This document shows, piece after piece, positions 22,188 through 34,789 of a DNA stretch of 64,000 nucleotides. The notes beneath the pieces are model-generated. The model was not told the DNA's origin. It saw only the letters and a list, made by a program, of their open reading frames with translations, and searched no databases. Source of the DNA: Tricholoma matsutake. Lineage: Eukaryota > Basidiomycota > Agaricomycetes > Agaricales > Tricholomataceae. The translations under genes and the position numbers were made by a program. The first letter of the stretch is position 1, and every line of letters begins with the position of its first letter. The stretch spans positions 5,022,001 through 5,086,000 of the forward strand of contig AP026545.1 in the NCBI GenBank assembly GCA_026075535.2. The letters run 5' to 3'.

Positions 22188-24008
22188 TCATGACATGACA
22201 GATTCACCCCAAATACCTTTCGCTGGCTCACACTTGACATTCGCCACGTACATCCGCAACCATTGTACCATCTCTTTGCTAATTTGGTTACATCTCGTCA
22301 CATCAATGGCGCGTAGACGCTGAGGACCCTGAATAACAGACGGATGCGCGTTATGGTATGCGTGCAGGCTTCTGGAACGGACGTAGGCCGCAGCTGCAGC
22401 GGAAGCGGTTGATGAGATTGACATGGGAGTGGTATGGAATTTCGCGTAAGCATGAGGGTTAGCGGGCAGCCGTGATTCAACGAAGGTGCGAAGGGAATCC
22501 GGGTCAAACGCTGTACAACCATCTACAGTAAGGGACTCCAGCCGAGGACAAACCCAAGGTTGGGATGATGACAGGCCCTGTCGATGGTTAATACTCAAGA
22601 TCATGTAAGATCACTTTCCCACCCACCTTAAGAAAGTTGGATGAAAGATCCTCTACGTCAACCAATTCAAGTGTAATAAGTGAGGGTAATCGACGCAGCA
22701 GATTAACAAATTTCAGCTCGTTGAACAAACAGGTTTCAACGCGCAAATAACGCAAAGGAAGTCGTGTCAACGCTTGATTGTATAAAAGATGGAGTACTGG
22801 TGTCACATTCTCAAGATATGCCATTTCCAGAGATTCCAAGTTTGGAAAGGTGATCTGGCTCATAATCTGCCGCGTCAATGCAGTTCCTGCATAATAAAAT
22901 GAAACTTTGGTCAGCCTGCGAAGGTGTACACTCTTATAAAGGGGACGAGGTTCAGGGTCTCTGAAGCGCGGGTCACAGGCTTCAGAGTCAACACTGGACA
23001 AGTTTCGTAAAGCAAGTTCTTCCAAGTCGGGGCATTGGCGAAGAATTTCGAGAAGCGTGTTGGCTGATGGAGTGAATGCATTGAAGTAACCACCTAGTTT
23101 GAGAACGCGAAGGCGAGAGACCAGTCTGTGATCCCATCCAAAATTGAAAGATGTGAATGAACAGTACTGTAATCGTGGCGTGTGTCCGTTAAATAGCGGA
23201 AGGGTTGGAGTCGAATAATGGTCATCTTGCATGGAGTGGAATATTTGTATGGATAAGGTCTCAAGAAGTGGGGCATCTTCTTGACACCGAAGGAGTGCTG
23301 CATGCGCCTGAGGGCGATTTGGCACACAAAGATGAAATGATTTCGTCCTCCACAAAGCAGGACGAACAAGATCCATTGCATGGATAATTTGACCCGTGAT
23401 GCTGCCGGTATACTCCATCCGTGGACCGAAGTTGATAGTGATATCAATGGGGCAGGATTTCGAGCGTTCAAGCTTGCGCCGTGCCTTCTCAAGCGAGTCG
23501 TGGGGGCTTACAGAGATCGTCGCCCACAAGACTGGGGTGTTAAGCGCCACTTCAGCCCAATAGCGACTGTACGTAACACGGCATGGGTGATCATATCAAC
23601 TTGAGACGAAAACACATACCAAACAAGCATCAATGTCGAAACCATAACGGGATTCTCATCGCCTATCCCCAGCACGCCCATAACAAAGATCGATGACAGA
23701 AGCTCACTGGGAAGACGCAAGACGGGCGATTGTAGACGGACTGCTTGTTCCAGATGTGACTCAAGCTCGTGGCGTTGGCTGATCAAAGTCGCCATTTTGC
23801 AGTCCAGAGACCTTATAGCTTCTCGCAAATGGGTAATGGAGATGCTGCTAGGCATGGACCGAGGGAACCGTCCCTCGTCACTACCAGGTGACGCACCAGT
23901 CATCAAAGACGACAAAGGAGTGTAACACCTGGCTGAATGTTTCCTTCTGTTTGGGTGGAAAGAGTTTGTGGGTATGCATGAGGGAATGCATGAGGGAATG
24001 GTGGACAT
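22188..24008 (-). CDS. F-box/leucine-rich-repeat protein
   Basis: Three exons. From ATG 24008, exon 1 encodes a short coiled coil (LDCKMATLISQRHELESHLE) and the F-box core LRLPSELLSSIFVMG. A GT-AG intron follows MLVW (about 23620-23570). Exon 2 continues at ...YWAEVALNTPVLWATI, the usual post-F-box segment in mushroom F-box proteins, then irregular leucine-rich repeats (for example CPDLEELALRNLS and FPNLESLEMAYL). A second intron after SSNFLK (about 22620-22573) leads to the last exon, which ends VMS-stop at 22188. Such proteins recruit substrates to SCF ubiquitin ligases; the substrate is unknown. An in-frame ATG further in could be the true start. Confidence 0.75.
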
Positions 24009-24734
24009 GAAGCGGAATGTGGACGATGGTCAAGCTGGATGGTTCCGACCGATATCGACCAGCTTTAATATTTGAGTGCAATAAGATCGCCTTGCGCCAC
24101 GATGCTAGCTCGATTGGTAATCGTGGCGAGGCTACCTCGCGCCCTGCTATGGCTCAGAAGTATTCGGCTTTACTAGGCGACCGTATAAATCTCCTCGGAA
24201 CTAGGTATACATGAGAAGAGATAGAGCGCACCTGGAGCTCGAACACTGTTGGAGGGGCTTGGGGAAGTTTCTACTAAGCTGTGGGACGAGACATTCCCAA
24301 GGCTTATAATAAGGAGTGAACAATCGTGAATTGATAAAGATGACCTGCTTCCACTCTCCCCTTGTGCAACAACTCTGCAACGAGGCGCAAAGCATGTAGA
24401 TGTTTCACTTGAAGCGGGGCAGAAACGACTGATGGCATGACCGGTGATGATCTGCAACGTGGGAGAACATAATGGGCATCTAAAACACGAGGGGAGCAAC
24501 GAGGCAAGTTCCTTGCAAAGTTCACCATTGTTTTCATCTGACCCCGGTGGCCGCCAACCTGGGTCAGCCACCCCAAAACAACAATTATGCGATATCCACA
24601 GACAAGTCCATCTGGTCATCTGGCAAAGAATTGTTATTGCCCGGTGTACCCGCTAGGTTACTTATCATCCGACCATAAATATCACCAGACTATATACAAT
24701 ATAAATAATAATCAGTCAACCAAGTGATCATTGT
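24009..24734. other. intergenic region, no gene supported
   Basis: Minus-strand frames of up to about 148 residues overlap here in two registers, but none shows a recognisable domain or consistent exon structure. Part is probably the 3' UTR of the PQ-loop gene ending at 24735. The plus strand around 24098-24130 resembles a tRNA D-arm by chance (see rejected list). Confidence 0.4.
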
Positions 24735-25845
24735 CTACAATCGGTAATAGAAAATTTGACAGAGGACCTAGCAAAATCAAATGGCAGATGAAGAGCATGA
24801 TATCTAGTGACAAGCCTGGTACTCACGATTGCATCAAGGAAAACTGTCAAGGCACTTCCTAGAACGGTTGTGAATCAGGACAGAATTTTTTCCGGTCGTT
24901 GAAGTTCTCACCTGCTAACCAGCTAGCATTTGTGAGCAGATATTCCCGATCCATACTTTCGCTGCAGATGGAGAGTGAATAAGTTACGTTCCCGAACATA
25001 GAAAAGAAGAAGAGAGCAGGAGATAAGCCCTCGCATCGCGTTTTGGGATTCTTAACTATAAGAATATCAGCAAAGGTACCATACATCGGCACAGGTGGAT
25101 ACAGACATATCTGAGGTATACGCGCTACTAGCTGCAGCATCATGAGTTTAGATGTTGCATAATGGAAGAATATTTACGCACATAGAGGACAGCACTTGTC
25201 CACCCTAAAATATGTATCTCCAATCGCGAACTCGGGGGAGGCATTGGATCTATCTGTTGTATTTCGCCAATCCACCACGCCACAACTCCTACCGCAACAA
25301 CAAAGAGAAGAGCGCCTGTGTATCGAACGAGAAGTAAGGCAGCCGAGATCGTCTCTGGGTTATTGCTGGGCAACAGAGGTTGCCTTTCATCGGATAGCAG
25401 ACGACGCCGTTTCCGTCGATAGTAGTATATTTGCATCAGCAGAATAGAGTCACATATAGCATACTGCATGATTTTTTTCTAGATTCTCCTGTCTGAGACA
25501 ACATCGCAGAACTCACGTAGAGCGCAAGAATAATCATTGTCGGAAGGAGACCCCCCCACACTGCACCAACTAGGTTGAACAAATCACCGACCAGCCATGT
25601 CACAACAAAAATAAGACTCAGGCCTTCGCCTGACTGAAGGAAATAGTTTTCGTAGATCTGAGGAGAGAAGACGACGACCCTATATGGCGAGAGATATCAG
25701 CAAATACTACGCAAGCACTTTGAATCGACATTCTCACCAGCAGGCAATGGACACCCAACCAAGCTAGTCTGGTGTTTTTACTTGTGCGTACACCAATAGA
25801 GGTAAGACTTACAATGTTGCTCAAGTTATGAGCAAGCTCGAGCAT
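24735..25845 (-). CDS. PQ-loop vacuolar/lysosomal amino-acid transporter (Ypq/PQLC2-like)
   Basis: A multi-exon gene from ATG 25845 (MLELAHNLSNI) to TAG 24735-24737. After two short introns the protein reads LGWVSIACWVVVFSPQIYEN, which contains the first PQ-loop (SPQIYEN), then FVVTWLVGDLFNLVGAVWG. A central loop with RRKRRRLLSDERQPLLP follows. The second PQ-loop region reads TSAVLYLVARIPQI with a short intron inside, then FKNPKTRCEGLSPALFFFSM. The last helices are LTVFLDAIVLCQIFYYRL. Two PQ-loops, seven predicted helices and GLS after each loop are typical of vacuolar cationic amino-acid exporters of the Ypq1/PQLC2/LAAT-1 family. The dileucine-like DERQPLLP is a plausible vacuolar sorting signal. 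It is divergent from prohibitin with about 100 bp between. Confidence 0.85.
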
Positions 25846-25947
25846 AATTAAATAACAGCTTGGAGGGAAGTCACGCAACTAACGTCACTTAGGTTGTCAC
25901 AGCTTTGGTTTTCACCCTACACACTGCTCCAAGCTTTCTTCTAAATT
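25846..25947. promoter_or_regulatory. 102-bp bidirectional promoter between PQ-loop and prohibitin genes
   Basis: The two start codons (25845 minus, 25948 plus) are only 102 bp apart, so both 5' UTRs and core promoters must overlap here. No clear TATA box is visible. Confidence 0.55.
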
Positions 25948-27264
25948 ATGAACGGACAGGAAGCATTTAGGAGGCTTGCCAACCAGCTGAGAACCACAGG
26001 AGGTGGACCTGCACCAAAGGGTCTCTTCGCAGGGACCGGTCTTATAGTTACTCTGCTTGCTGGTGGATTGATTTTGAATGCTAGCTTGTTCAATGGTATG
26101 CATGTTCATTGGCGAATGTATCTATGCGATCTGAGGTGCGAATCAAGTCGATGGTGGACATCGTGCCATAAAGTACACGCGGTGGGTTGCTTAGCTGAGA
26201 TCTCCCCCTGCACCTTCTAACGCTAGTTCTTGCCAGTCTACATGGTGTGAAAGACGATGTGTACAACGAGGGGACTCATCTGGTTGTGAGTACAAAACAT
26301 TTAATCATTGCTTACATCCAGGATCTTCATGTGTTTTAGATTCCATGGTTTGAGACCCCAATCGTCTTCGATATACGCGCAAAGCCTCGAAACATTGCTA
26401 GTTTGACTGGAACAAAAGGTAGGGTTGCTCAATTTCGAGCTTAATGTGCTTGAATGCTGTCGGTATTAGATCTTCAAATGGTCAACATCACATGTCGTGT
26501 TCTATCTCGCCCCTCGATCCAAGCGCTGCCCAAAATCTTCCGTGACCTTGGTAAAGACTATGATGAAAGAGTGCTACCATCGATTGTCAACGAGGTCCTC
26601 AAGAGCACTGTGGCACAGTTCAATGCGAGTCAGTTGATTACGCAACGTGAAACTGTGGGTGAGCCATGGAGTATTAACAGTTGCGACCTAATCCTTCTTT
26701 TCTAGGTGTCGAAGTTTGTCCGAGATAGTCTGACCGATCGTGCCCTGAAATTCGGTCTTGTGCTGGACGACGTGTCAATTACTCATGTCGCCTTCTCGCC
26801 TGAATTCACGCATGCGGTGGAAGCAAAACAGGTTAGTCGTTCTATCTACTCTTAGCTTGTCCCTTCGCCTGACTGAGAATAGGTCGCTCAACAAACTGCG
26901 TTCCGTGCCGCTTTCTTGGTGGACCAAGCAATCCAGGAGAAACTGGTTTGTCGCTAGAGCAATATACAATACACTTCTGATCTGTCTATAGTCGATTATC
27001 CTTCGTGCACAAGGAGAAGCTAAAAGTGCCGAATTAATTGGAGATGCGATGCGGCAAAATAAAGGTTTCCTGGAATTGCGGAGGCTGGAGGCTGCTCGCG
27101 ATATTGCCAACATTCTCGCAACATCAGGAAACAAGGTAATGCTCGATTCTCAAGGTTTACTTCTGAATGGTATGTCATCGGCATTGTAAGCCAACAACGT
27201 ACTCATTCAGCCCTTTCTCACAGTCGCAGGTAGTAATACGAAGGATACAAAGACGTCGAGATAG
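25948..27264 (+). CDS. PHB2: prohibitin-2 (mitochondrial inner-membrane scaffold)
   Basis: About eight exons. Exon 1 encodes [15 protein letters not shown], a glycine-rich stretch and one membrane helix (residues about 25-48, ending LNASLFN). Following exons give [109 protein letters not shown] and [10 protein letters not shown]. These are the SPFH/prohibitin domain and its C-terminal coiled coil, in order. The start MNGQEAF and the DGGHRAIKY motif mark it as PHB2 rather than PHB1. Prohibitins form ring assemblies in the inner membrane that support cristae and m-AAA protease control. The last exon is short ([13 protein letters not shown]). All introns inspected are GT-AG. Confidence 0.95.
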
Positions 27265-27911
27265 ATCATCATCACATCGTTGCAGTATATTATCATCTTT
27301 TTCGGCAATATATAAGATAGGGCTCATTCACTCTCGATTACATCACATGACCAAAGAGTGACAATTCGTGACATTTTCACCATTTTTCTAATTCAAGCTT
27401 CTAAAATCATTTTGGGACAAAATGTCTTCCCAACCGCCTGAAATTCCTTTCTGAAGAGGGTCTCGGTTCCCGATCATCAAATTTTGTCCTGTATCTAGAG
27501 TAATAGCATTTCGATCAGTTTCTTCCATTTTGAGTAATGATCGGCAAACCCAATATGGGCGCATCGCGTATAAAAAAATATCGTGCTCAAGAGTCTATGG
27601 GAAGGCACAGCAAGCAGAATCTCAATCTCGATGCTATGCACAACATAAAAGGCAACAATTAGTTATTTTCAGTCCTATGCGCATTAATAGCTGGAAACTT
27701 TGCAGCGCATTTGGGATGATTACAAAGCGGTCACAGCAGCATCACAGAACCCGTGATGTAGTTGAGAGTGAATGGGCCCTATCTTATGTATATATGTCAC
27801 ATTGCGTGTTACACTGTGACAAACGCGACGCGTCCAGTCACAGAACTTCCGTGCGCAGAAGTTTTACTTCTATTCGAATCCTAACTGCGTTTATTGGAAT
27901 TTCCTTTCTCT
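27265..27911. other. intergenic region upstream of MSH5
   Basis: Nothing protein-like is recognised. It should contain the prohibitin 3' UTR and the MSH5 promoter. A 142-residue open frame at 27530-27958 has no domain and overlaps the MSH5 start. Confidence 0.45.
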
Positions 27912-30900
27912 ATGCCACTGAAGAATGGGAGACGGAAGCGATCTTCGACCTCTGTTAAAGAAGATGGAAACAACAGTCACTCTGATTCCGGACATGAAAC
28001 AGATAGAAAGAAGAAAGTCAGATGGGAGCAAACTTCGAATACGATGTATGAGGAAGTGGACTGTAGCGATCCGGACGAGGATTTCAGAGGTCTAGAGAAG
28101 GCAATGTCCCCTCACTTTCTTGTTATCGCGCGTTGACGAAGTCCATCCAGATATGTCTAACTGCTTGGTGCAGTCAGTGCGTAACTCAGCAATGTCTTTC
28201 TCAAGTACGACACCCCTAACTGCCACAGTGGCCGTATTGGCTGTGCCTATTATGATTCCGTCACATGTGTAATTTATGTTATGGAAGACACTGAGGAATC
28301 ATCTCATTTCGACTTGACTATGATGAGTTAAGTTTTCTCTACCTTTTCGTAGGATTTGCTTGTTTACATCGTCTGCACAGTTTTGGAACAATCTAACCCT
28401 GATATAGTCCTCACCAGCTCAAAGGCGGATGACGCGTTTATTGATACACTTCGTGGTCATAGCACGTTTTCATTTTAACGCAGAAGGCGCATATATTAAG
28501 CCTTGGATCTTAGTGGATATGAAAGGTGGCATTTTTCAGATCAGACCCCAGAAGGATTTCGTAGCATCCAAAGGACACGATCGCCTTCTGTCTCTCCGGC
28601 TGCTGTCAGAATTGCCATTGACAGTTTCCGACAAGGCAGCTTTTTCCGATGCCGAGCCCAATGCATCTGAGATTACTCGAGATGCTTATGACTTTATGCG
28701 AAGGAGACGGGAATTTACTGGTGATCCTTTGATAAGGCGATGGAATGCTCTAATAAGATTATCCAACTTCGCATCAGTTGAATCTTCTCCTCTTTGCGTG
28801 AGCATTTTCCGCTTCTCCTGCCGCCGTCTCAACTTAGATTACTTGGGGTATTTTGCAGCTGGCATCAATCGGAGCGTTGCTCGACCACCTAGCGCGTGAA
28901 CGCGCAGTCAGTGAACTTGAGGACGATGGCATTGGAGGCTTGGAAGTTCAGGACATCGAAGTGCTTTCGCTGTATGTGTAACCCGTTGCTTCGTTGCCAT
29001 AAATGTTGTTCAGTATTTTCCAACTACTTAGGGACCGTGTAATGCAGATAAATGCAGATGCCTTATTGTTAGTGTCCTTATATTGGCACAACGGCCCTCA
29101 TATTCATCGCTTATTATAGCTCACTTCAAATTTTTGAAAACGAAAGTCACGCCTCTGTTCATTCTGATAGGACGAAAGAGGGCTTGTCACTCTATGGTAT
29201 CTCTGTGTCTCCTTTGCCCAGTCAAGTCTTAATTGTCTCTTTTCACTAAGGCACTTTGAACAGCACCAAGACTAGTCTTGGGCGATCTCTCATGCGGACC
29301 TGGTTGCTTCGGCCATCACTCTCCCTTCCTGTAATCAATGCGCGACTAGATGCTGTGGCTTGTTTCCTTCGCTCCGAAAATCTCGTCCCTTCCAGTGTCA
29401 TGCATAGCCATCTTAAGGGCATCAAAAACGTGCCGCGGATGCTGGGGCTCTTGAAGACGGGAAAGGCCAAATTATCGGATTGGCAAGGTCTTGTGAAGGT
29501 TTCGTGCTTCAAGGTTTCCTTTGAGCCTATCTAACGCCTTCGTGCTAAGTTCACGTTCCACTCGGCAATGCTTCGAGATAACTTGACTGAATTACATCAG
29601 GCAACAGATGTAGACATTGTTAAAAAAGTTGGTCCGTCTTAGGAATGAAAATTATGGTCTAAACTGCAGTTCAAGCTTCTCTCCGCCCTCGATATCTCCA
29701 GCTTCAAGGAAGTTGGCACCAGAATAAACGAAATTGTAGGGGTATTGTGCTCAAAATTAATACAGTGCGGAAACTAAAGCGATGACTCGAGATTGACTGG
29801 GAAGAATCAGCCAATGCGGGAAGGGCATGCGTTCGTTCACATATTGACGAGGAATTAGACAACAGAAAACACGTCTATCATGGAATTGACTCTGTCCTTG
29901 TGGGTCGCGTCATTCAGGAGTTCCCACCTTGTCAGTCTTACGCCTCTTCGTTTCCAGTCTACGGTCGCGGAGCAAATTTGCGAAAGGATGACCTATGATT
30001 ACGCGTCATCGTTAAACGTTGTCTACTTTCCACAACTAGGCAGGACTTGTCATATATATCGGGATAAAGACTGAAGTCTTTCAGGTTTCCTGATCTGCGT
30101 ACCAATGTTAGATGAGTGGCGTACAGAAGCAGGCATTCAGACCATCGATGGGTGGAGCTTTCAGGTGCGAGCTCTCATCCCAACCTCGTGGTAAGGCTAA
30201 CGGAGTGTCTCAGTTTTCATCGAAGTGTGCCTTCATCCTCGCCGAATGTCGTGGCCCCTAATCGAGTTGCAGCGCACATGTTTATTTCAAGTCACAGGAG
30301 ATGCATGGTCGGTGGACGTATTTGCATACAGTATTTTCATTCAAAATTGCGACAGACATGGATATTCACATTGGTGACCTGTATTCCTTAATTGTCGACA
30401 GGGAAATCGAAATTATCCAGGAGCTCCTCGAGGATATACTTATCTACGAACAGTCAATGAGTCATGCATGCGATGCCTGCGCTGAGCTGGACTGTCTTCT
30501 GTCCTTCGCTGAAGCATCTCGGATGTATAACTACCAAAGGCCACATATGGTTGAGGAGAATATCATTGATATATACCAGGGCAGGTACGATGCGGTGATA
30601 GTTCACGAACAGCTAATTTACTTGAGGTATTCTGTGGCAGACACCCTTTGCAGGAACAAGTCGTCGACACATTTGTCTCCAATGATGCTTGTATTACAGG
30701 TGGAAACGGTATCGTTACAGATTTGAAGCGAGATGACGAGAAGTGGAACAGTATACTGCTCTGCACAGGTGCAAATGCCTGCGGCAAAGTACGTGTCTGC
30801 AATCCTTTATATATATAAGCATAACGTTTTGCAGAGTATTTATTTGAAACAGGTTTAACTTTTTGCTGCGAAATAATCCAGAATTGACGTTGTTCTCTAG

Positions 30901-32167
30901 ATTGCTTTGATTCAGTACATGGCGCAGGTGAATATTTCTTTACGGTCCAATTATTAATTCTGTTTCATCTAGTTCACTCACCCGACAGATCGGGTGGTAA
31001 GATTTCATGGTCGCTCTATCGCTGTGCCTTACATCCTCAGTTTTGTTCCGGCCGAGTCTGCCACCCTTGGAGTTGTTGATAAGAGTGAGCTTCCTTTCGT
31101 TTCTCTTCCATTTTCGATTTAAGGAATTGTAACTCAGTTTTTACTCGCATATCGACGCGGGAATCCGTCTCAAAGGTAAACTTAGACGATCATTTTCTGT
31201 GATCAGGGTTCAATCGCTTCCTGATCCTTCCAGGTCCAATCTGCGTTCATGATTGATCTTAATCAAGTCTCGTTTGCTCTCCGTAACTCCACCGCTCGCT
31301 CATTGGTGCTTTTGGATGAGTTTGGGAAGGGAACGCTTTCCACAGGCTCGTAGTGCTCTCCCCCTCGTGACTACGCAGCATTTTAAGAAACTGACATCAC
31401 CCCGTTTGCTCATCTTTGGAATTCCTATCTTATCGGTTTTCAATCTGCTCTCCATTGCGTCAACTGTACTAGATGGGGCCGGTCTCCTCTGTGGTGTGCT
31501 CAAGCATTTTCTGCAACGTGGCGTCGATTGCCCGAAAGTCCTCGTGGCGACCCACTTCCATGAGTTATTCAGACAAAACCTGCTTGACCCTGAAATAAGC
31601 CCTATCTCTTTCCGTCACATGCAAGTCATGTTCACGTCGAGTAATGGTACCGTTCTAGACAACCATATGGATATCTCGGAGCTGGCCAGAGATTCTCAGG
31701 ATAGACATGGTCTTGGCGAACGTAGAGTTGGCGCTGGGGAAAAGATTACTTATCTATACAGGTGAAGGTTTTGGATCGCGGGGTTTTCTGGAAGGCTTAT
31801 GAATAAATAGGGTGGCCGAAGGGCTTTCCGTTCACTCGCACGCGGCAAAATGCGCGGAGATATTTGGAATCCCTGCTCGCTCAGTGCGACGAGCGCAATA
31901 TGTCAGGTCAGTGTGAATGAAGAACATCAAGAAGCAGATGTGCTGATATGCCTGTAATGCAGTGAGCTGATCTCGACACACGAGGTGGCACGCCTTCTGG
32001 ATGAAGATATGACAGACAAGGAACGAGCGGACCTCGAGGACGCAGAAGCTGTTTGTCGCCGATTTTTAGCTTGGGATTTGGATGCAGACGAGAACGAAAA
32101 CGTCAAGGAAAAGCTGAAAAGCTGTCTGGGAAGAAACGAAGACAAAGACGAAATTGCGACAGAATAA
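27912..32167 (+). CDS. MSH5: MutS homologue 5, meiotic crossover factor
   Basis: A gene of more than 15 exons, likely starting at ATG 27912 ([12 protein letters not shown]). The early part reads [27 protein letters not shown] and TSSKADD. The family-specific core segment [24 protein letters not shown] (near 29412-29485) matches MSH5, not MSH4. YNYQRP and a GR stretch precede the ATPase. Walker A reads TGANACGK then SIYLKQ across an intron (near 30766-30850), Walker B is [12 protein letters not shown] (near 31300-31335), and [11 protein letters not shown] gives the later ATPase motif. An acidic C-terminus follows. MSH5 pairs with MSH4 to stabilise meiotic recombination intermediates. The usual proline of GPNxxGKS is alanine here. 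One junction (about 31346-31472) only works in frame as a GC-AG intron. Confidence 0.9.
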
Positions 32168-32324
32168 GCGACCATCTGGTCGCGTGTGTGAAAGTATGAT
32201 GTATTATTTTCTATTGTATGGATCAACTGTACAAATAATTTTGTCATAATTCCGTTTCCCCTGGATAACTGATTCCACGGGTTCTATGTCTTGTGAATCT
32301 CTAAACCAGGCGGCGCACCCATGG

Positions 32325-33599
32325 CTACGAGCAAACATTAGCTTCAGCGATGCGATAGATGGAAATGGTGTTACCCGTTTTAAGGCCGCCGTACATCAAG
32401 AACTGAGAGGAGACGAGTCCGGCAGTCATGATCATACGGGGACCGAGCCCGGCGAAAAGGCCTCGGAAACCTGCTTCTCGGGCAAGCACAGTCAGACGGT
32501 GGGTCATAGATCCTGTTGGACCGTGACCCTTATTTATCTGACTCAAGAGAGTATCGGCGGGCTAGAAAAAAACAGCCATAAATATTCGACGAGCAAAATG
32601 ATAACATTTACGAACCTGACTTAGGATTGCAGCAGCGAAACCAGCGATGATGCCACTTCCCAGGGCAATGTTAAATTGGGCGGCTCCGCTCAAGGAGCGT
32701 TTAGTTTCTTCGGACATGTTGCGATAAACGAACTCGTGACAGAGCTCGTTGACGGTGAACTGGCCGATGGCGTAAGGGATCTGTCTGATAGAAGGGAAAA
32801 TGAGAGGTGAGGGAACACATAGGACGACGAAGTGACGCTGGATACGGACTTGCATAGGATGGGCAGAAACCCCGCATAGAGTTCGCGGATGCCACCTTCA
32901 CGAGCGAGACGCGTGAACCCGCTAACGAGGCCTGTTGCATAACCTCGTTCAGATACAAGCCGGATACGTGTGGCTTCCAGTGGTGTCAAGAGGATATCTG
33001 CAAAGAACCTGGACGCCACAGTGATATCATAAGAAGTGAGAGCAGGTGGCTGGAAGGACATACTCTGCGACGGTCGCAGCACCGAGGTAAATGGCGGTGC
33101 GGTATTTCACCGCTGTCTGCTGATCTCCCGCTATCTCAACAAACTTCTTTTTCCAGAGTTCGTATCCGGCAAATTTTGCTCCTCCTTGTACGAAGTATCC
33201 TACCGCGGTTGGACCGAAGCCGGTGAGTAAGGCGGAGGCGCCTTCTTTGGCAATGACTTGTCTTGTTCCTGACACAAAACCCGCATGTTTAAATGCAGGG
33301 TCGATCTGTATGCGTGTTTTGACGACGTCCACAGCTTGATTGAAGTCAGAAATGGAAGTTGTATTTCAGATAGGTACGACTTACGGGTCATTGCGCCATG
33401 GCTTAGGCTGTACCAGCGGTCAGTTCAAGGTGCGTAGTTAAATAGGCGGTTAGCGTACGTAGCACACAGGGCGCCTAGATATGATTAGGAAGGTGAAGAA
33501 CGAGTAGAATGAAATGTGCTCACCAGCTAAGAAAAAGGCATTGTAGTCTCGAGAAGTGAACTGGGGTACAATGAAAGGATGTGCTTTCTTATCAGACAT
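32325..33599 (-). CDS. mitochondrial phosphate carrier (Mir1/PiC type)
   Basis: About seven exons from ATG 33599 (MSDKKAHPFIVPQF) to the stop at 32325-32327. All three solute-carrier signatures are visible: TPVDVVKTRIQ (assembled across an intron near 33331), LLTPLEATRIR (near 32990) and SQPADTLLSQINK (across an intron near 32560-32635). Between them are YFVQGGAKFAGYELWKKKF, typical of phosphate carriers, and FAAAILSQ. The third repeat includes GFRGLFAGLGPRMIMTAGLVSSQF. This protein imports phosphate with protons into the matrix for ATP synthesis. It converges with MSH5, with 157 bp between stop codons. Confidence 0.92.
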
Positions 33600-33935
33600 G
33601 AGTTATCGTGAACGACGGCAGTCTGCTCCATTAATAGCAAGTCGGTGCTGACGTCATATACGCAGTCAGCGGGTGAGAGGGGATTCGGTCAACAGCGACT
33701 CGGCGACCTCCCGATCACGTGGATAGTATGCACGTGCCTTTGGCGTCCACTCTCTGATCCGAGTCGTTCGTTATACTATACTTACAATGTACAAGTCTAA
33801 GTCAGCGCGGTAGCTGTTGCGTCAAGTGCTCTCCATGCCATACTACACCCGGACAGGTGGATCACCATTCGTCCTTGCTTATATAGTCATCCGTCTAGGT
33901 TATCCCCTCTTCCCATCTCAGTTCCAACTTCCGCT

Positions 33936-34705
33936 ATGGCCGTTATAGAAATTGTGACCTTTCCTTGTACCGATGCCTTCGTTGAGGATCAGACCAAATT
34001 CGCACCTACGGCAGGTTCCAAACCCCCAGGTTGTCTCGAGTACGCCGTCTTTCGTTCCACATGAGTTGCGGCCGAGCTGATCCTGATTCGAAACATACAG
34101 AGTCTACCACGCTGTTGAAAAGAACAATGATAAAAACGTGGGATGTTTAACAGCAGGTAACTATCCTCAATCCCACCCACCCGAGTCACCGAGCGACGCG
34201 TAACGCACATCACTTAGTCTGGGAATCATATGAGGCACACAAAGCATTGATGGCACAGCCAAACTACAATCAAACGGTCAAAACAGCCCTCGCCCCTGTA
34301 GTCGCCGGAACTCTCGAGCACCTACACGTCCAGAACCTGGTCGGCGAGCTCGATGGTGCATTGTCTGCGCCTGTAACAGAGATTTGTACTTTCAAGGTGA
34401 AGGAAGGTGCATCCACCGCTGACGCGTTAGGAGAGCAAGTCGCCGCACTCGGCAACCTGCTCAGACCATCAACCTTTGGTGTCGCCTGGGGTGATTGTAT
34501 AGAACATCCAGGTACCTTCGTAGCTTTGCTTGGATGGTCAAGTGTTGAGGTGCTTCTATTCCACCCATCTTTCTGGTAAAAGTACTAAACTTGGCTGCAG
34601 GCGCACGTAGCGGCAGCGCACACGGAACAGGCGCTTGCAATCATTGTTGGAATGCAGGCAATAGCTGACGTCGGTTACAAACATTACCCTTTTGCAAAGT
34701 ATTGA
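33936..34705 (+). CDS. dimeric alpha/beta-barrel (ABM-like) protein, copy A
   Basis: Four exons from ATG 33936. Joined reading: MAVIEIVTFPCTDAFVED, then LEVYHAVEKNNDKNVGCLTA, then VWESYEAHKALM, then a second half beginning VTEICTFKVKEG and ending in GWSSVE|AHVAAA. The two halves look like internal copies of one ABM/EthD-type beta-alpha unit, each ending in a (W)xSxEAH element. The final intron splits SVE from AH, the same place as in copy B at 35480. The substrate is unknown; related fungal proteins include small monooxygenase-like or stress proteins. Stop 34703-34705. It is divergent from the phosphate carrier, with 336 bp between starts. Confidence 0.7.
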
Positions 34706-34789
34706 GTCTAGGTAACGTGAATGTAGTTTAAGAATGATTGTAGAAATTGATCGAAACATCCTACTTCGTGGCTGGATCCGTAGCCATTG

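Noticed and set aside
24090..24190. tRNA-like stretch (TAGCTCGATTGGTAATCG)
   Set aside because: Resembles a D-arm, but no anticodon stem, T-loop GTTCGAATC or matching acceptor stem follows.
28429..32167. MSH4 or MSH2/3/6 as the identity of the MutS gene
   Set aside because: The IKNVPRML...KAKLSDW segment and the lack of the N-terminal mismatch-recognition domain fit MSH5.
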